Origin: Isoetes taiwanensis
Taxonomy: Eukaryota > Streptophyta > Lycopodiopsida > Isoetales > Isoetaceae
Direction of reading: 5' to 3'
Length of the DNA stretch: 64,000 nt
Assembly: GCA_021234155.1 (NCBI GenBank)
Contig: JAJEKV010000031.1
Span: 15,183,748-15,247,747, forward strand
A model generated the notes under the pieces. It was not told the origin of the DNA. It saw only the letters and a program-made list of their open reading frames with translations, and did no database searches. Positions 25,344 to 36,973 of this stretch are shown here, one piece after another (within the stretch, counting starts at the first letter, position 1; each line of letters begins with the position of its first letter). A program made the translations under genes and the position numbers.

Positions 25344-26212
25344 AAGATATAACAACACATAAAAAGCACTTAATATTGTATGCCTCACTGCACATGCACA
25401 TGCACCAAGGCTCAGAACTCTCATTCCATGCATTTCAAAATGTACATATGCAAGTGTATATGCAAGTACTGCTTCATGTAAATACAAAATGCATGTAAGA
25501 ATACAACTATATGAGGAAATGAAATACATGCTTTCCAACTTGTCTTAAATCAACATAATATGCTGATATACATACCAACATGTCATGTGATAGCAACCTT
25601 GATCCATCTTAATCATGCGGCGACACTTCTTGCACCTTTTCCATTCTTTGTACTGAGCCAAGTTGTAGAGCATAACATCCTCTGCATTCTTGTGACTGGG
25701 TGACAACTGTTGATAATCTTTGCATGACATATATATGCATGCAAAGGTACTCGGCAATCAACACAAAAGGGTCTTGCACATGGTATACAATTTACCATTG
25801 GTCGGTGAGGGTTGCTTGAGAAACTCGGTAATTTACAAAGATCAAGGGCATGACAATCCATTAGTGCTGAGCATTTTGGAAATGGACAGGGAATAGGAAC
25901 TTGATTATTACTAAACACAGAATTTGGGAAACACCTCTCCAACATATACATCTCACTACTAAATTTGTCTGTCTTCAAATAGAGCAGTTATCCGTAGCCA
26001 ACTTGGAACGTGCATAAATTGCATCTCTTGCAAGTTCTTCCGTCTTGTGGATGCAATCCAAATGAGTAGCAGATCCTTTTAAGATATAACAACACATAAA
26101 AGGCACTTAGTATTGTGTGCATCATTGCACATGCACGTGCATCAAGGTTCATAACACTCATTCCATGCATTTCAAAATATACACACGCAGGTGGATATGC
26201 AAGTACTGCTTC
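25344..26212. repeat. Direct repeat of ~132 bp flanking the RBR exon
   Basis: Copy A 25344-25475 and copy B 26081-26212 align over their full length (AAGATATAACAACACATAAA at the start, ATGCAAGTACTGCTTC at the end) with roughly 15 differences. They sit on either side of the E3-ligase exon, where introns would be expected. Confidence 0.85.
25576..26040 (-). pseudogene. RBR-type E3 ubiquitin ligase fragment (IBR to RING2)
   Basis: The minus strand encodes the in-between-RING module: PIPCPFPKCSALMDC, then NCIPCARPFCVDCRVPLHA. After a one-base frameshift near 25745 it continues CKDYQQLSPSHKNAEDVM and LAQYKEWKRCKKCRRMI, then GCYHMTC, the start of RING2. Spacing of the Cys/His pairs fits RBR ligases (Ariadne/RNF144 type), which pass ubiquitin through a RING2 cysteine. 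The exon ends at a GTATGT donor (25575-25570). No RING1 and no rest of RING2 are seen nearby, so it is a fragment or a gene broken by the CACTA-like insertion 300 bp away. Confidence 0.72.
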
Positions 26213-26279
26213 TTGAAGGTTGGCATAATAGAGTAAGTTATATTGTGGCCTTGTGAGTAAAGGAAAGGCAAGTATCATG

Positions 26280-29020
26280 GTAATGGATAAACAATATAGG
26301 ATGTTGTATTCCGCGTGAGTGGCATGGTTCTAAGGTAAATTTTGCATTTTGGGAAAAGCTAGTATCTTTCCTTGTTCAATAAAGTACATAGGTGTTGGAG
26401 CTACATCAATGACAGCCAGGCTTGTGACTTCCTTGACATATTTGTATTGTGATCATGATCTTCACTAGTAAGTTAGCTACTTTGACATGGTTAGGTTGTA
26501 TGGGCAAGCTCAGCAAGGGTAAAATTTAGGCACATGTAAATAGTGAATCTCTACACATATTTTAGTCTTTGGTATTCTATTATATACTTGGATCCTCCAA
26601 GGGTCGGGCTCCTAGGTTAGGTTGCTCTGGCGTGCTCATGTTCATCTGCGTTTCTCTGTGGTATTCTTGTGCTCTGTGACACCGGGTGTAGTTTTCCTGG
26701 CAGGGATGCTACGTCACCTCTGTGACTCCATGGTAAGAGGTCCTCCAGTGCCAAATGTGGGCTGGGAAGTGTATGCGCATACGAGGTAGCTACATGGCTC
26801 AGAACGTGAGCTAGCTGGGTATTTCTTTGCTAACAGGGCTTGCATGTAGGCTGGCTGAGCTTTCCATTGTCCCAGAGCTATGTTATGATGTTTTGGTATT
26901 TGACTATATTTCTCTGCTTCTAATGCTCATGTTTGGTATTTCCTTGAATTATGTTGTCATTGTCTAGCACGTTACTCACATATGATCTGCTATTTGCTTG
27001 TGTTTACATTCTTGTTATTTGAGATTTCCAAGATGTTCAATACATGAAGTGGCAGCCAGGGATCCCCACTTAGTTACGAGGACTAACCCCAATGCATGTG
27101 CAGTGCAAGAACAAGGCGGTGATCAAGCTAATGGTAGTGCAGTTGTGGCTCGTGGTTGAACGAGAAGTTTCTGAGGTTGATTTGCTAAAGTTGGATGCTA
27201 TAACTATTGAGGATATTGATTTCTTTGGATATTAATGTTATCTAGTTATAATGAAATCATAAGTAATTATCCACTTAGTTTTGGAGTATGTAATTTCAAC
27301 TATGTAAAAGGAAGATCCTAGAAGTAGTGCAAGTTTTGACAAGATCCCGAGTTACCAGGAGGGTCAACTCGATAGGCTCGTCACATAATTTATGGCCAAT
27401 CCAACGCAATCTACCGGTGAACCATCAAAAGTTATGTACAAGCTCAACCTCAAGCTTATGATGATCAAGCAATTCCCTGAGTCCAGGAATTACATCACCC
27501 CCGGCAACAGTCTGCCCGGGTCAGGCAGGCCACTTAGCTCATCTGGGCATCCCCTGACATGCAAGTGGCTATCCAATAAAAACTCCTAGCTGCCTTTATG
27601 TTTGTGGGTTTTGAAATAATAAAGGCCTTAAAAAGATAAACATAAGAAGTTTGTTGGGTTTAAAAATAACAAGCCCTTAAAAAGACAAACCAATAAAATA
27701 ATATAAACCCTTAAAATAATATAAGCTTCTTTATTTTCCTTCCCTTTTCATTTTCAACTACATCTTTTCCTCTATATTTATATAAACTCTCAATAGAAAC
27801 CCCAACTTTTTAATAACTTTTTTTCTCCAACAAAAAACTTGTAAAAACCATTTGCCTACGTAATGGCAATATATTACTACCCATGCATTCTCATTACATT
27901 GATTACAAATCTATGGCTTCTTGCTGTGATTATTTTTTGTAAGTAATTTTTTGTTAAATGGTTGATGTGGCTCAAGATGCCATTTGTGGGCACGATGTGG
28001 TCTTTATGACATTGGAGCTTCCTAAAGGATGTTAGATGCATAAGGAATGGATTCCAACAGATTATAAATAGTGGTTTAATTTGGATTTTTAGCCTGTTCT
28101 ATTCTACATGCTGTTAGCTATAAATATATTGCTTTTGCTTATGACCAGAATTTGGCTTCAATATTCCTCTTGCTTTAACCATTTCATTATAAGTTATTCA
28201 TAGAAATCTACAAAATTGTTTAAAGCATCTGAGCGAGATTTAGAGCAGTGGAGGAGAAGCATGAAACATGGCAGGGGAAGACTTGCATTGATATTATAAC
28301 AACTTTTTACTGAATGAAATATAAAATTTTAGTTTGTTTCTTTTTTCATTCATAGGAGCGTTTCCCTATCAGTGCAAATTGCATGATTGTCTTTGGTATT
28401 GTTAACAATGCGAGCTCAAGTTTGTTGGTCCAAGATTGTTATTCTGTTTAGAAATGAGGCATATTTGCATGTTACGCAAGACACCAACATTAAAGTCATA
28501 TATAGCAGGAGGCTCTGAGCATTTGACCTTTAGTTTACCATATCTTTGTCCTCATCGTGGCATAACCATTATAAGTCTCAACCAGCCTTAACATATTTTG
28601 TTTATGGTTATATCCATTGCTGCTGCATGTTTATTTTGTATATGCTTACACATGGCTAAAACTATAAAACAATAGCACATGCATTTACATCTAGGTTTTC
28701 TAACCTTACAACTTACCCATTTGACTGCCTATTTATGTTTCATAACGTCGTTGCATGCAAATTGACCTGTTGCATGCAAATTGACCTGTCTGCAGAGAAA
28801 TATGCAGGAGTTTACTTTGAATTTTCAAAATTTTGACATAGAGTAGTATCCCTATATAGGTGTAATGTCACCAAGACTCTCTTGTATACTTGCTTTGGCT
28901 ACCTTGACATTGACTCTTGCCATCCTTTCGATCCGTCTCCCCCCCCCCATGAAATGAAATGTAAACATGCACATCTAGACCCTAAGCTTGAATGCATGAT
29001 GTTGCACTTTCTGAAGAAAT
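26280..29020. other. Intergenic, no gene recognised
   Basis: AT-rich DNA without convincing coding frames. 27040-27590 is more GC-rich and could be a fragment of an LTR or an old gene. I could not name it. Confidence 0.4.
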
Positions 29021-29025
29021 CATTG

Positions 29026-29115
29026 TAGAATAGAATAGAATAGAATAGAATAGAATAGAATAGTTTTTTTAACGTCCACGGAGACCTCAACCACTTCCAA
29101 CGGGTTAATATCGTT
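29026..29115 (-). repeat. LINE/SINE 3'-end fragment with (GAATA)n tail
   Basis: Seven to eight TAGAA units are followed by TTTTTTTAACGTCCACGG (29064-29081) and then TTCCAACGGGTTAAT. Read on the minus strand this is a retroposon 3' end with CCGTGGACGTTAAAA and a microsatellite tail. The 5' extent is unclear, probably less than 100 bp. Confidence 0.7.
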
Positions 29116-30500
29116 AAACATGAACTGTAACTTGTTAGAAAGTGGTGCCAGAGTATTCAATGTAGATTTTATACGCATTCATAATTCATGCCATAACAAA
29201 TTATTCTTGAAGCTCTTCTCGTTTGTTTTGATGGTATATAAGCACAAATATTGTCTATTAACATGTGCTCATAAATTTTATTAACCTAGTCAGCCTCAAA
29301 CGGCTACCCTTATATCTAGTCTTGTTTTACACATCTGGCACTTATCTGAACATGTCATACACATGTACCACTATATTTCTTAATTACCACGCATATTCTG
29401 GTCATTATCAAATTCTTAGATATTGTTTTAAAATGTTTCAAGGGTGGATGACTTTCTTTACATCTTTGTACTCTCTTCCACATTGAAGTAAAATTCAATG
29501 GCATATTTTGCTCCCAGTCAATAGCTAGTTGCTATATCAATGCAATTCCATGACATAATTCTCGCATCCAAAATTTTGATCTATTTTGCAACGAAAGTCA
29601 TTTTATGTTAATTTAAACATGTATGTTGATGTTTAGCACGGACCCCTTCTTGTAACTCATTAGGGATTAAGTGGACCTGTTGCACTGCGCTTTTCACTGA
29701 GGTCCCCACGCACGATTGTTCTGATCCCCAAGATCAGTCCGAAGCACAACTTCAGCAGTTCTAACACAAGAACTGAGTACTGCCACAGCAGTATTCTCAA
29801 AGAGCAATCAAGAACGCTCACAAGATAGGGCGTTCCCCTAAGCCAACACCAAAAAGTGAAGTGGCTTAGAATGAGATGAATTGATTCCCAATCAACTCGC
29901 AATAGCCCGAAACCCCTATCAGCAGGATATCAGGCTTTAAGATGGAGAGGATTGCTTCAACAGCTCGCTCCAAGATAGAAAACGTGATCCCAGAAAATGT
30001 CTCTAAAGCACTTTATAGGGCCACTAGGAACGAAGAATAGGTCGAAAAAGGCCTATGGGCCTTTTCTACAGCTCAAATCGAGCAATAATAGCTCAGATCC
30101 TGCCTCTTTTAGCTGATTCGGCTGTTCTATAATAGGTTGCGATCAGATATCTTCGAAATGCCTTTTGGCTTAACCCATCCAATGGGTTTCCGCCACCTCA
30201 CACCCCTAAGGGTGCTTTCCCATGAGCAGAAAACCTCGAGGTTTCTTGAAGGCCTGGTCTGCTTTTCCGATGTTCCCATGAGCTGAGAACCGGAGTGGCT
30301 GAGGTTAAGAACCTCATTTAGAAAATAATCTTGAGGAATACTTTTGGACATGGGCCTGACCTCATCCAGGTCCGGCCGTCCATGGGAAAGCACCCTAACT
30401 CAATGGTTAGGTGGTTTTTATAAGAAACTTTGTAATTTAATTAAAATGGCACCTTAGTATACGAAAGTTTTCTTATTTAAAAATTATCCCCATACCGCCC
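29116..30500. other. Intergenic, possibly old LTR sequence
   Basis: 29640-30420 is GC-richer than its left neighbour and carries words repeated within it (TTCCCATGAGC, AGAACCTC). It directly follows, in minus-strand direction, the gag-protease fragment at 30501-31260, so it may be other sequence of that element. No domain is visible. Confidence 0.35.
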
Positions 30501-31260
30501 CTAGGCAGTATTGCCACATGGGACGTTCTCAGGCCACCCCGTGGCATTCCCAAGGCGAACTCCAGGTCCCAAGGCCGGTACTAAATTGTCAGTGCTCGCC
30601 GAATCAATAAGAACAATCACACTCTTTTTCTTGATTCTACCTAGAACATGTATGACTTTACCAAAGAAAACTTTAGAAGAATCATTTACCATGCTTCTCA
30701 CGATGGCCGACAGTGTCTTCACCGCTTCACCATCGGATGGTGTTTTGGCCGTCGCAGCTACCGCCTTCTTTGGCTTTTGGGGCTTAGGACATTCTCTCGC
30801 GTAATGTCCCATGCCTTGGTAGTTATAACACTTTATAGCTGCCTTTTTCTGGCTCGAATCTTTAGACTGCCCCGCAGCCTTTTTATTCGATTGATTTCGC
30901 TTTCGCTTTTTAGCGGATGACCCTCCATCCCCATTGTTTTCAGGTCGTTTTGATTTCCAGTCAAAACTCTTTTTGGTCTTTTGAGGTTCCTCTCGACCAA
31001 CTAATTTCCTTGCAAGCTCCATGGCTTCCTCGAAGCCCGTGGGTTCTGTTTGCAACAAGTGCGTCTTGATACTGACTTCTTTCAGACCATTAACAAAATG
31101 GTCCACCCTCATCTGAGGGGTAAGGTCGGGAAGTCTTGTGAACAACCCTCGGAGTTTACTCACATACTCCTGTAAAGTTCCAATTTGCACTGACTCCCAG
31201 AGGGATATTAGTGCATGGCGGCTATCAAAGTGAGGCACATACTCATCTTTGAATCGCATG
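30501..31260 (-). pseudogene. gag: gypsy gag-protease fragment
   Basis: One open frame of about 250 codons encodes the C-terminal half of gag (YVPHFDSRHALISLWESV, LRGLFTRLPDLT), a basic linker, a zinc knuckle (CYNYQGMGHYAREC) and the start of protease (VIVLIDSASTDN). Two key residues are changed: the second knuckle Cys is Tyr, and the protease D-S-G is D-S-A. The gag N-terminus is cut off exactly where the LTR at 31262 begins, so this is an older copy into which element B inserted, or the product of a recombination. Confidence 0.8.
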
Positions 31261-31261
31261 C

Positions 31262-32859
31262 TGTGGCGTCCCCTACTTCCTCTACGGTGCACACACCGTA
31301 TCAGAAGACGGAGCATTCCCCCTGTCAGCCAAACTGGCAGGGGCCATCCACCTGACACCACTCCCAGTGGAATGAGCAAGCAAGGGAAGAGTGGATGTGT
31401 CATTCACCCATCTCCCTTCGGGTCGACCTATCTGCGGAAGCGTGAATAAACATGAGCACATAATACAATATAACAATACAATCACCTCGAAGGGTGAACA
31501 CATCATAACGTCATCAATACAACAACATCAACACAAACAATAACAGCAAAAGGGAAATCCTACCCAGGGCTCAGACTCAAGGGGGTAGGACTGATGGTTT
31601 GGCCTCCAGAAGTCATTGCAGACAGAATTCATGGCAAATGGATTTGGCTGGCGTAAGAACATGGCTTAGGGTAGTCCACTCCATCCGCCCCTCCCATGCA
31701 CACTTTACAGAGTAGGTTGAAAAGTGTTGGGACCTGACCGTAGCCTGCCGGGTGCATAGCCAAAGGGGCTAGGACTACTGGGTTGCATCTCCCCAGCCCC
31801 GATGAGGCAGGAGGAGAGTCACCTCCCCTCCAGAGGCATCCATGCCCATCACAGGCGGCTAGAGGGCCACTGCCCGTATTCGACTTGAACCCAATGGAGA
31901 GTGACGCATCACTCCACGGGTGTCGAGCTCATGCCTTGCCCACATTCAGTGACAAGCCATTAAGCCTAGCCCACATAGACCCTCAGTAGGCTTTACACAG
32001 GGGTCACTCCGTGATGGGACAAGTTCCTCCTTGTCAACCGGTCTAGCCCCGCCACCCACAACCAGGTGGGCTCCTGTGCACAGGCCGCATGTAATTGGGA
32101 ACTAGTAGGCTATCTAGGATCATCTGCTACACAGGATTTAGGCCTCTACCCCCCTTCCCAATACATGGACGTCACAGAGTGAAATCATCACAGAACTGAA
32201 ATGAATAATAACATCTAATCTACCTACCTAACATCTAGAGTTAGGTTCCTTTGTTAGAGCCTATGATCTCGGGATCTATACGGCCTCTATGGTTAAACTA
32301 ACATGCTAAACCAGCTTATTGCCTAGCCAAAAGGCGGCTTTCCACAACAGAATGACTAGATACCTGGTCCTTGACCTGCTCCAGATCCTCGGAATGCATC
32401 CATGCCTCTGATCCTGCTGAAGACTGCTGCTACTCCATGATCTGTTGTGCAAAGACGGCTTTTCAGAGCCGAGCAATGCGAATTGGGGACTTGACTTGGC
32501 CGAAATGGCTCAAGAGAACCCTGAATTCGAGAGAGGAAAGGAGCTCTAGGAAAACCCTAAAATGCAAGGAGAAGAAAGGTTTAGGGTTTAAGAGGAAAGC
32601 CCTTTTATAGAAACCCTTAGGGTTAGGTTAGACATTGGCCAAATAGGGTTTAGCCATTTGGCAATAGGGTCCATGGGGTTAATAATTGTGTATGTTTATT
32701 TAACATGCACAACATTTTAGGTTGCCCCCCCTAGGTGCAACTCTTGCCCCCTAGGTGCAACCTTCTTCGGCTCTCAAGTACATGTCATCCGTGGCATGTA
32801 CATGTGACGTGGCAGTATAATATACGTATTTGGATCGTATATTATGCTGGAACGTCACA
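31262..32859 (-). repeat. 3' LTR of gypsy element B
   Basis: On the minus strand it starts TGTGACGTTCC next to a polypurine tract (reverse complement of TTCTCCCCACCTTG at 32860) and ends GACGCCACA at 31262. Length is 1598 bp. The terminal CACACACCGTA region matches that of the LTR of element A, showing the same family. Confidence 0.85.
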
Positions 32860-33539
32860 TTCTCCCCACCTTGATTTGATGCTGTCCTCAGCATCACGCG
32901 TCTCCCCACCTTGGAAGCCTGCATATCCTGCAATCACATCCAATATATATGTACAATTTTATAATCAATTACCTCAAGGTAATATTTTAATTTATCGTAA
33001 CACATCCTTGTTACTTATTGTACTATAGTGAGAGGCTCTTTCGTCCTCTACTTCATCATCTATTATTCACAAAATTTTTACGACATTATCATAAATATAG
33101 TTCAAAATTTCCTAATTAATGCTCCTTATCGCCTCCTCACAACACATTACGACAAAATTATGTGTTGCGAGTCTTCGTAGTGCGATCTCCCTGCAGCTCA
33201 AATCCTCTATTGGCCTTCATGTTCAACACTACGTCAGTATACGTTTAATTATTATAAGGGTTGGTTGTTAGGGAAACTCCCATTAAACACAATTACATGA
33301 ATGCAAGGCATATCTTCCCGGCATAGGAAGATTATGTTTCTTCCATCGTGGCCGTGGAGACAGCGCCCTATCATGCCTAGGATGCCAACTCATGCCTACA
33401 CCTTTAGTTGCCTTTGGCGTGGAGGATGGTGTCCTTCCCGTATTTGGGCGTGAAGGATAGGGTCCTCCCCGTAGTAGGCATTGACCAAAGGTGCTTTCCT
33501 ATCAATGCATACCTGAATGACCTCTTATCTCTCAAGGTC

Positions 33540-33566
33540 GTCTACTTCCGTGGGACGGAAGTAGAC
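33540..33566 (-). other. Conserved 3' UTR hairpin of element B
   Basis: Perfect 11-bp arms GTCTACTTCCG and CGGAAGTAGAC with a 5-nt loop. The same position and core sequence occur in element A at 5900-5926. Confidence 0.8.
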
Positions 33567-33705
33567 TTTTTAATCTACCTTCCACTCACCTATCGTGTCA
33601 GCGTCGACTACTTCGGTGACGAGCCGACCCCTGCATTGCTCCATGAATTCGGGGTACTGCTTCTCCAAATCTGATTGTAGTACCCACATAGCCTCTTCCA
33701 CTGGT

Positions 33706-34226
33706 TGTCATGAACCTACTTGAAAAACAAGGAAAATACGTGGAAAATACGCAAGAAATACGGAAGAAATATGCCAAGATCGGCAAAGAATCTGATATAT
33801 GAACAGGAATCAATAATACAATAGCCCGAAGGCAAGCAGGAATACAAGACAGATGCCTAGAAGGCTCAAGACTGGCGTTAAACCGGAATGGTTTGACAAG
33901 AAGGAGGTGCCTCCTTATATGTCTAGACCAACGGTCAGGATCGCGCCACTCCAATGGATGAGATCGCGCCAAGTGTCGCGCATGCATTTAGGTTCTAGAA
34001 ACATTCTAGCACCTTCTGGAGATAGTCCCACATATGAGAAAGACGTGAAAGAATATCTTCAACAAATATTGGTAGCGCGCTTGGCAAGGGTGTGTGACTC
34101 ACAGCTGGAAGGTTGCGAGTTCAAACCTTGTCTTGTGCAACTACCCTTTTGCATCCGTGTGACGACCATCTTTTGTACATAGGAGTATAATGTTCGTAAG
34201 ATACGAATATCCGTATGGTCGTCACA
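33706..34226. mobile_element. 521-bp solo-LTR-like insertion in the chromodomain of element B
   Basis: The insert starts TGTCATGAAC and ends GTCGTCACA (TG...CA termini). It is flanked by CTGGT (33701-33705) and CCGGT (34227-34231), a 5-bp duplication with one mismatch, as left by LTR elements. Removing it restores a continuous chromodomain. Near its right end, TGTGACGACCAT (34158-34169) and ATGGTCGTCACA (34215-34226) form a 12-bp inverted pair. It also contains a tRNA-like segment. Confidence 0.7.
34069..34147 (+). other. tRNA-like sequence inside the insertion
   Basis: TTGGTAGCGCGCTTGGCAAG resembles a D-arm/A box. GGTTGCGAGTTCAAACC resembles a T-arm/B box with paired AAGGTT and AACCTT. The acceptor stem and the first part of the D-arm are not formed, so it is a tRNA-derived (SINE-head-like) sequence and not a working tRNA gene. 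Confidence 0.5.
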
Positions 34227-35451
34227 CCGGTAAGTGTTTCCATTTCACTAGGTATTGGAGAAATTGGGATCTTCTTGTCTTCTTAAAGGCCCTGTCAAGA
34301 AGAACGTCTGGGATGATTTCAAGATGGTCGTCTGTCATTTCCAGTAACTCAGTTGTCTCCAATGCTTCCTCTGGATTAGGAGTGTGCCTCTTTAGGAGAC
34401 TTACATGGAAAACCTTATGGATTTTGAGATGTGCTGGCAGGTCCAACTTGTAGGATGGGTACCTACTCTTTTGGTTATCCTGAAAGGTCCAGCCCATCTT
34501 GGAGCAAGCTTTTTGCAATTGCCGATGCAGAGCTTGGCCTGCTTCACCTTGATCTTCAACCATACTTTGTCTTCCACCTGAAATTCCCTTACAGTCCTAT
34601 GCTTGTCGGCGATGCTTTTCTGCCTACTTCTTGCTGCTAGGAGGTATCCTCTTACCTCCTCCACCAACTCGTGCATATCCGAAAGCATCTGCTGGAAGAC
34701 TTCTACTTTTGACACAGAATTGTGCCAAGTATCCGGGGTAATTGATCATAAAAGGAGACATCTGAGATGACTCCTGCTTGGTGCTGTTGTATGCGAACTC
34801 TACTAAGTGGATGAAATCATCCCACCTAGATTTCTTGTTCCAAACATAGCTTCTTAACATATCTTCAATGATCCTATTTGTTCTCTCCGTCTGACCATCC
34901 GTCTGCGGGTGGTATGCCGTGGTCATGGAGAGCTTCGTCTGGATGGTGGAAAATAGGTCCTGCCAAAAGGCACTCATGAATTTAGAGTCCCTATCTGAGA
35001 TTATCTCCCTCGGCATGCCGTGGAGTCTGAAAATCTCCTTAGTAAATAGGACGGCAATATCCAATGTTGTATCAGTTGTCCTGCACGGCACAAAATGTGC
35101 CATCTTTGACAACTTATCGACCACCACCATCAGGGCATCCTTGCCTCTTGCTGTACTTGGAAGCCTAGTAATGAAGTCCATGTCCATGCTTATGACTTCC
35201 CACTTAGCGTTTGGCACTGGCAACGGTTCCAAGGCACCTGGAATTCGGAGCTGTTCCGCCTTTGTTTGCTGGCATATTTGGCACTCACGAATATACCTTG
35301 CTATCTGCTTCTTCATGCCGGGCCAGAAGTAGCTGCTTCTAATTTTGAAGTATGTCTTCATAAACCCTGCATGCCCTGCTATGGGACTATTGTGTGTATC
35401 ATGGAGGATTAGCTTCCTTACTTCTGAAGATTTTGGTATACACAATTTGTT

Positions 35452-36030
35452 TTAATGGTATAGCAAGTTTCCCTCCTTCTTGTAGTGCCTGAACATCTCC
35501 CTTTCCTTGTCGGTCCTGGCCTCCTTGCAAAGACTTGCCCAAACTTCTTTAAAGTTGAGATCAGTTGGCAAGGTTTCTTCGATCTTCTTGCCATACTCAC
35601 TTATGAGCGTTGATATGGCATTACAATGCGCCCTCGTCTTCAACGGCTTCCTAGAAAGCGTGTCTGCGACCACATTGAGCTTACCTGGCTTGTAGATTAT
35701 CTCGAAGTCATATTCTTCAAGGAATTCCATCCACCTCCTTTGCCTCAAATTTAGGAGTGGTTGAGTGAAAATATATTGGAGACTTTGATGATCGGTGTCC
35801 ACTTGGAACTTTCTCCCTAACATATAGTGTCTCCAAATCCTTAATGCTTTTGCTCTTACAATAGCCAGAAGCTCCTGATCATGCGTTGGGTAGCGCTGTT
35901 CCGCGTCAGGCCACTACCCTTTCCTCCTGCATGAGGACTGCACCTGTTGCTATCCTGCTAGCGTTTGTCGCCACAAGCTTGTCTTTGGCCGGATCTGGCA
36001 AGACCAAAACTGGCGTGGTCGTCAATGCTG
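35452..36030 (-). pseudogene. RNase H of element B
   Basis: Minus-strand translation gives DPAKDKLVATNASRIATGAV, then VLMQEERVVA, RIWRHYMLGRKFQVDTDHQS and LRQRRWMEFLEEYDFEIIYK, followed by KLNVVADTLSRK. This is the RNase H domain that removes the RNA strand during reverse transcription. It starts abruptly where an LTR fragment begins, so the RT is lost. Confidence 0.85.
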
Positions 36031-36137
36031 CCAGGCACAACCTTTTACGGCTCTCAAGTTCTTGTCAAGGTGACATGTACGCATGGTGTGAGAGTATAAT
36101 ATACGTATTCGGACCATAATTATGCTGGAACGGGCAT
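36030..36137 (-). repeat. Truncated gypsy LTR fragment
   Basis: Matches the segment of the LTR at about 32750-32857 (ACGGCTCTCAAGT, AGTATAATATACGTATT, TTATGCTGGAACG). It is joined directly to RNase H sequence, so a deletion or ectopic recombination removed RT, protease, gag and leader. Confidence 0.75.
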
Positions 36138-36973
36138 AACACTACGCCTAGGGAAACCGCCAGTGCCAGGAAAGCAGGAAGTTCTTTTTGTACGCAACCA
36201 CACTTCTTGATCCGGTAATGCTATCTGCGGTGCTAAAAAGAAGAGTTACGGCATTAATCTACAGCATAAGCTAGCTATCAGAAATCTTGGCCCCGATCTA
36301 TGGCTTGCAAAATTTTTGTCCTTGGGGATAATACTTGTAGATTCCATGAACAGGGGTTACCCAGAGATATACTTGCAAAGGAAGACAACATAACGGCTTA
36401 AAAAGGACATGCCTGCTATTGAGGCAGATTTGCTTAAAATCTTCAACCGACCTCTTGCTTGTAAGCACGAATTCATTAATTAGAGAAATTTGGAATTCTC
36501 GTTTAGCATGAAATAGGTTAGCGGGTAGCCATATAGTGCAAAAACTACTACCAATTGAGTAAAAGTTGGCGTTTTTTTGCACAAATTCTGCAAATGCTTC
36601 AGTCTTATTCGGAAATATAGTTTTTACTGCTAATGCAAAGGTTCACCGCGAGTATAACGTAGTAGGAGGGAGTGTGAAAACTTCTCGCAAGAAGCGCGAA
36701 CGCGATGTTTCGCAGCTGAAAGGAGACGAAAGAATGTGCCTTTTATTAAAACCATATGAGAGCATTGTGTTAAAAGAAGGTACCGAGGAGCAAGGATATC
36801 ACACAAAATTCAGTATTTAAAGCCATGTAATTAGCATGAGGGATCGCGGTCGCGATTATTTTTAGCATTAAACATATGGTAAAAGATATGGGTAAAGACA
36901 AAACCAAAGTTTTCGAAACAAAAATTTTCATTGAAGGAAGTAATATACAACATAATTACTGATTGAAGGAGAT
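36138..36973. other. Spacer with GC palindrome
   Basis: No gene seen. 36842-36856 holds GATCGCGGTCGCGAT, a near-perfect palindrome repeated in the 40.7-42.2 kb region. Confidence 0.45.

Larger units (their letters stand above)
33598..35445 (-). pseudogene. Integrase and chromodomain of element B
   Basis: An open frame at 34624-35445 encodes integrase: zinc-binding region (HDTHNSPIAGH, CQICQQTKAEQ), core with the first Asp in ISMDMDFITRLP, DALMVVVDKLSKMAH, then ISDRDSKFMSAFW (second Asp) and TAYHPQTDGQTERTNR (catalytic Glu). The downstream linker is VWLKIKVKQAKL and the chromodomain begins FLQYLVKWKHLPV at about 34225. It is cut there by a 521-bp insertion and resumes at 33705 (EEAMWVLQSDLEKQYPEFME). 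A frameshift near 34440 and the insertion disable it. Confidence 0.88.
32860..36030 (-). mobile_element. Ty3/gypsy retrotransposon B, internal part, 5'-truncated
   Basis: On the minus strand the element runs from RNase H (36030) through integrase and chromodomain to the 3' UTR and LTR. RT, protease and gag are absent: the RNase H sequence stops at about 36030 and joins an LTR fragment. The coding part is better preserved than in element A. Confidence 0.85.

Noticed and set aside
34069-34147. Functional tRNA gene
   Set aside because: Only the D-arm end and T-arm are formed. The acceptor stem does not pair, so it is called tRNA-like.
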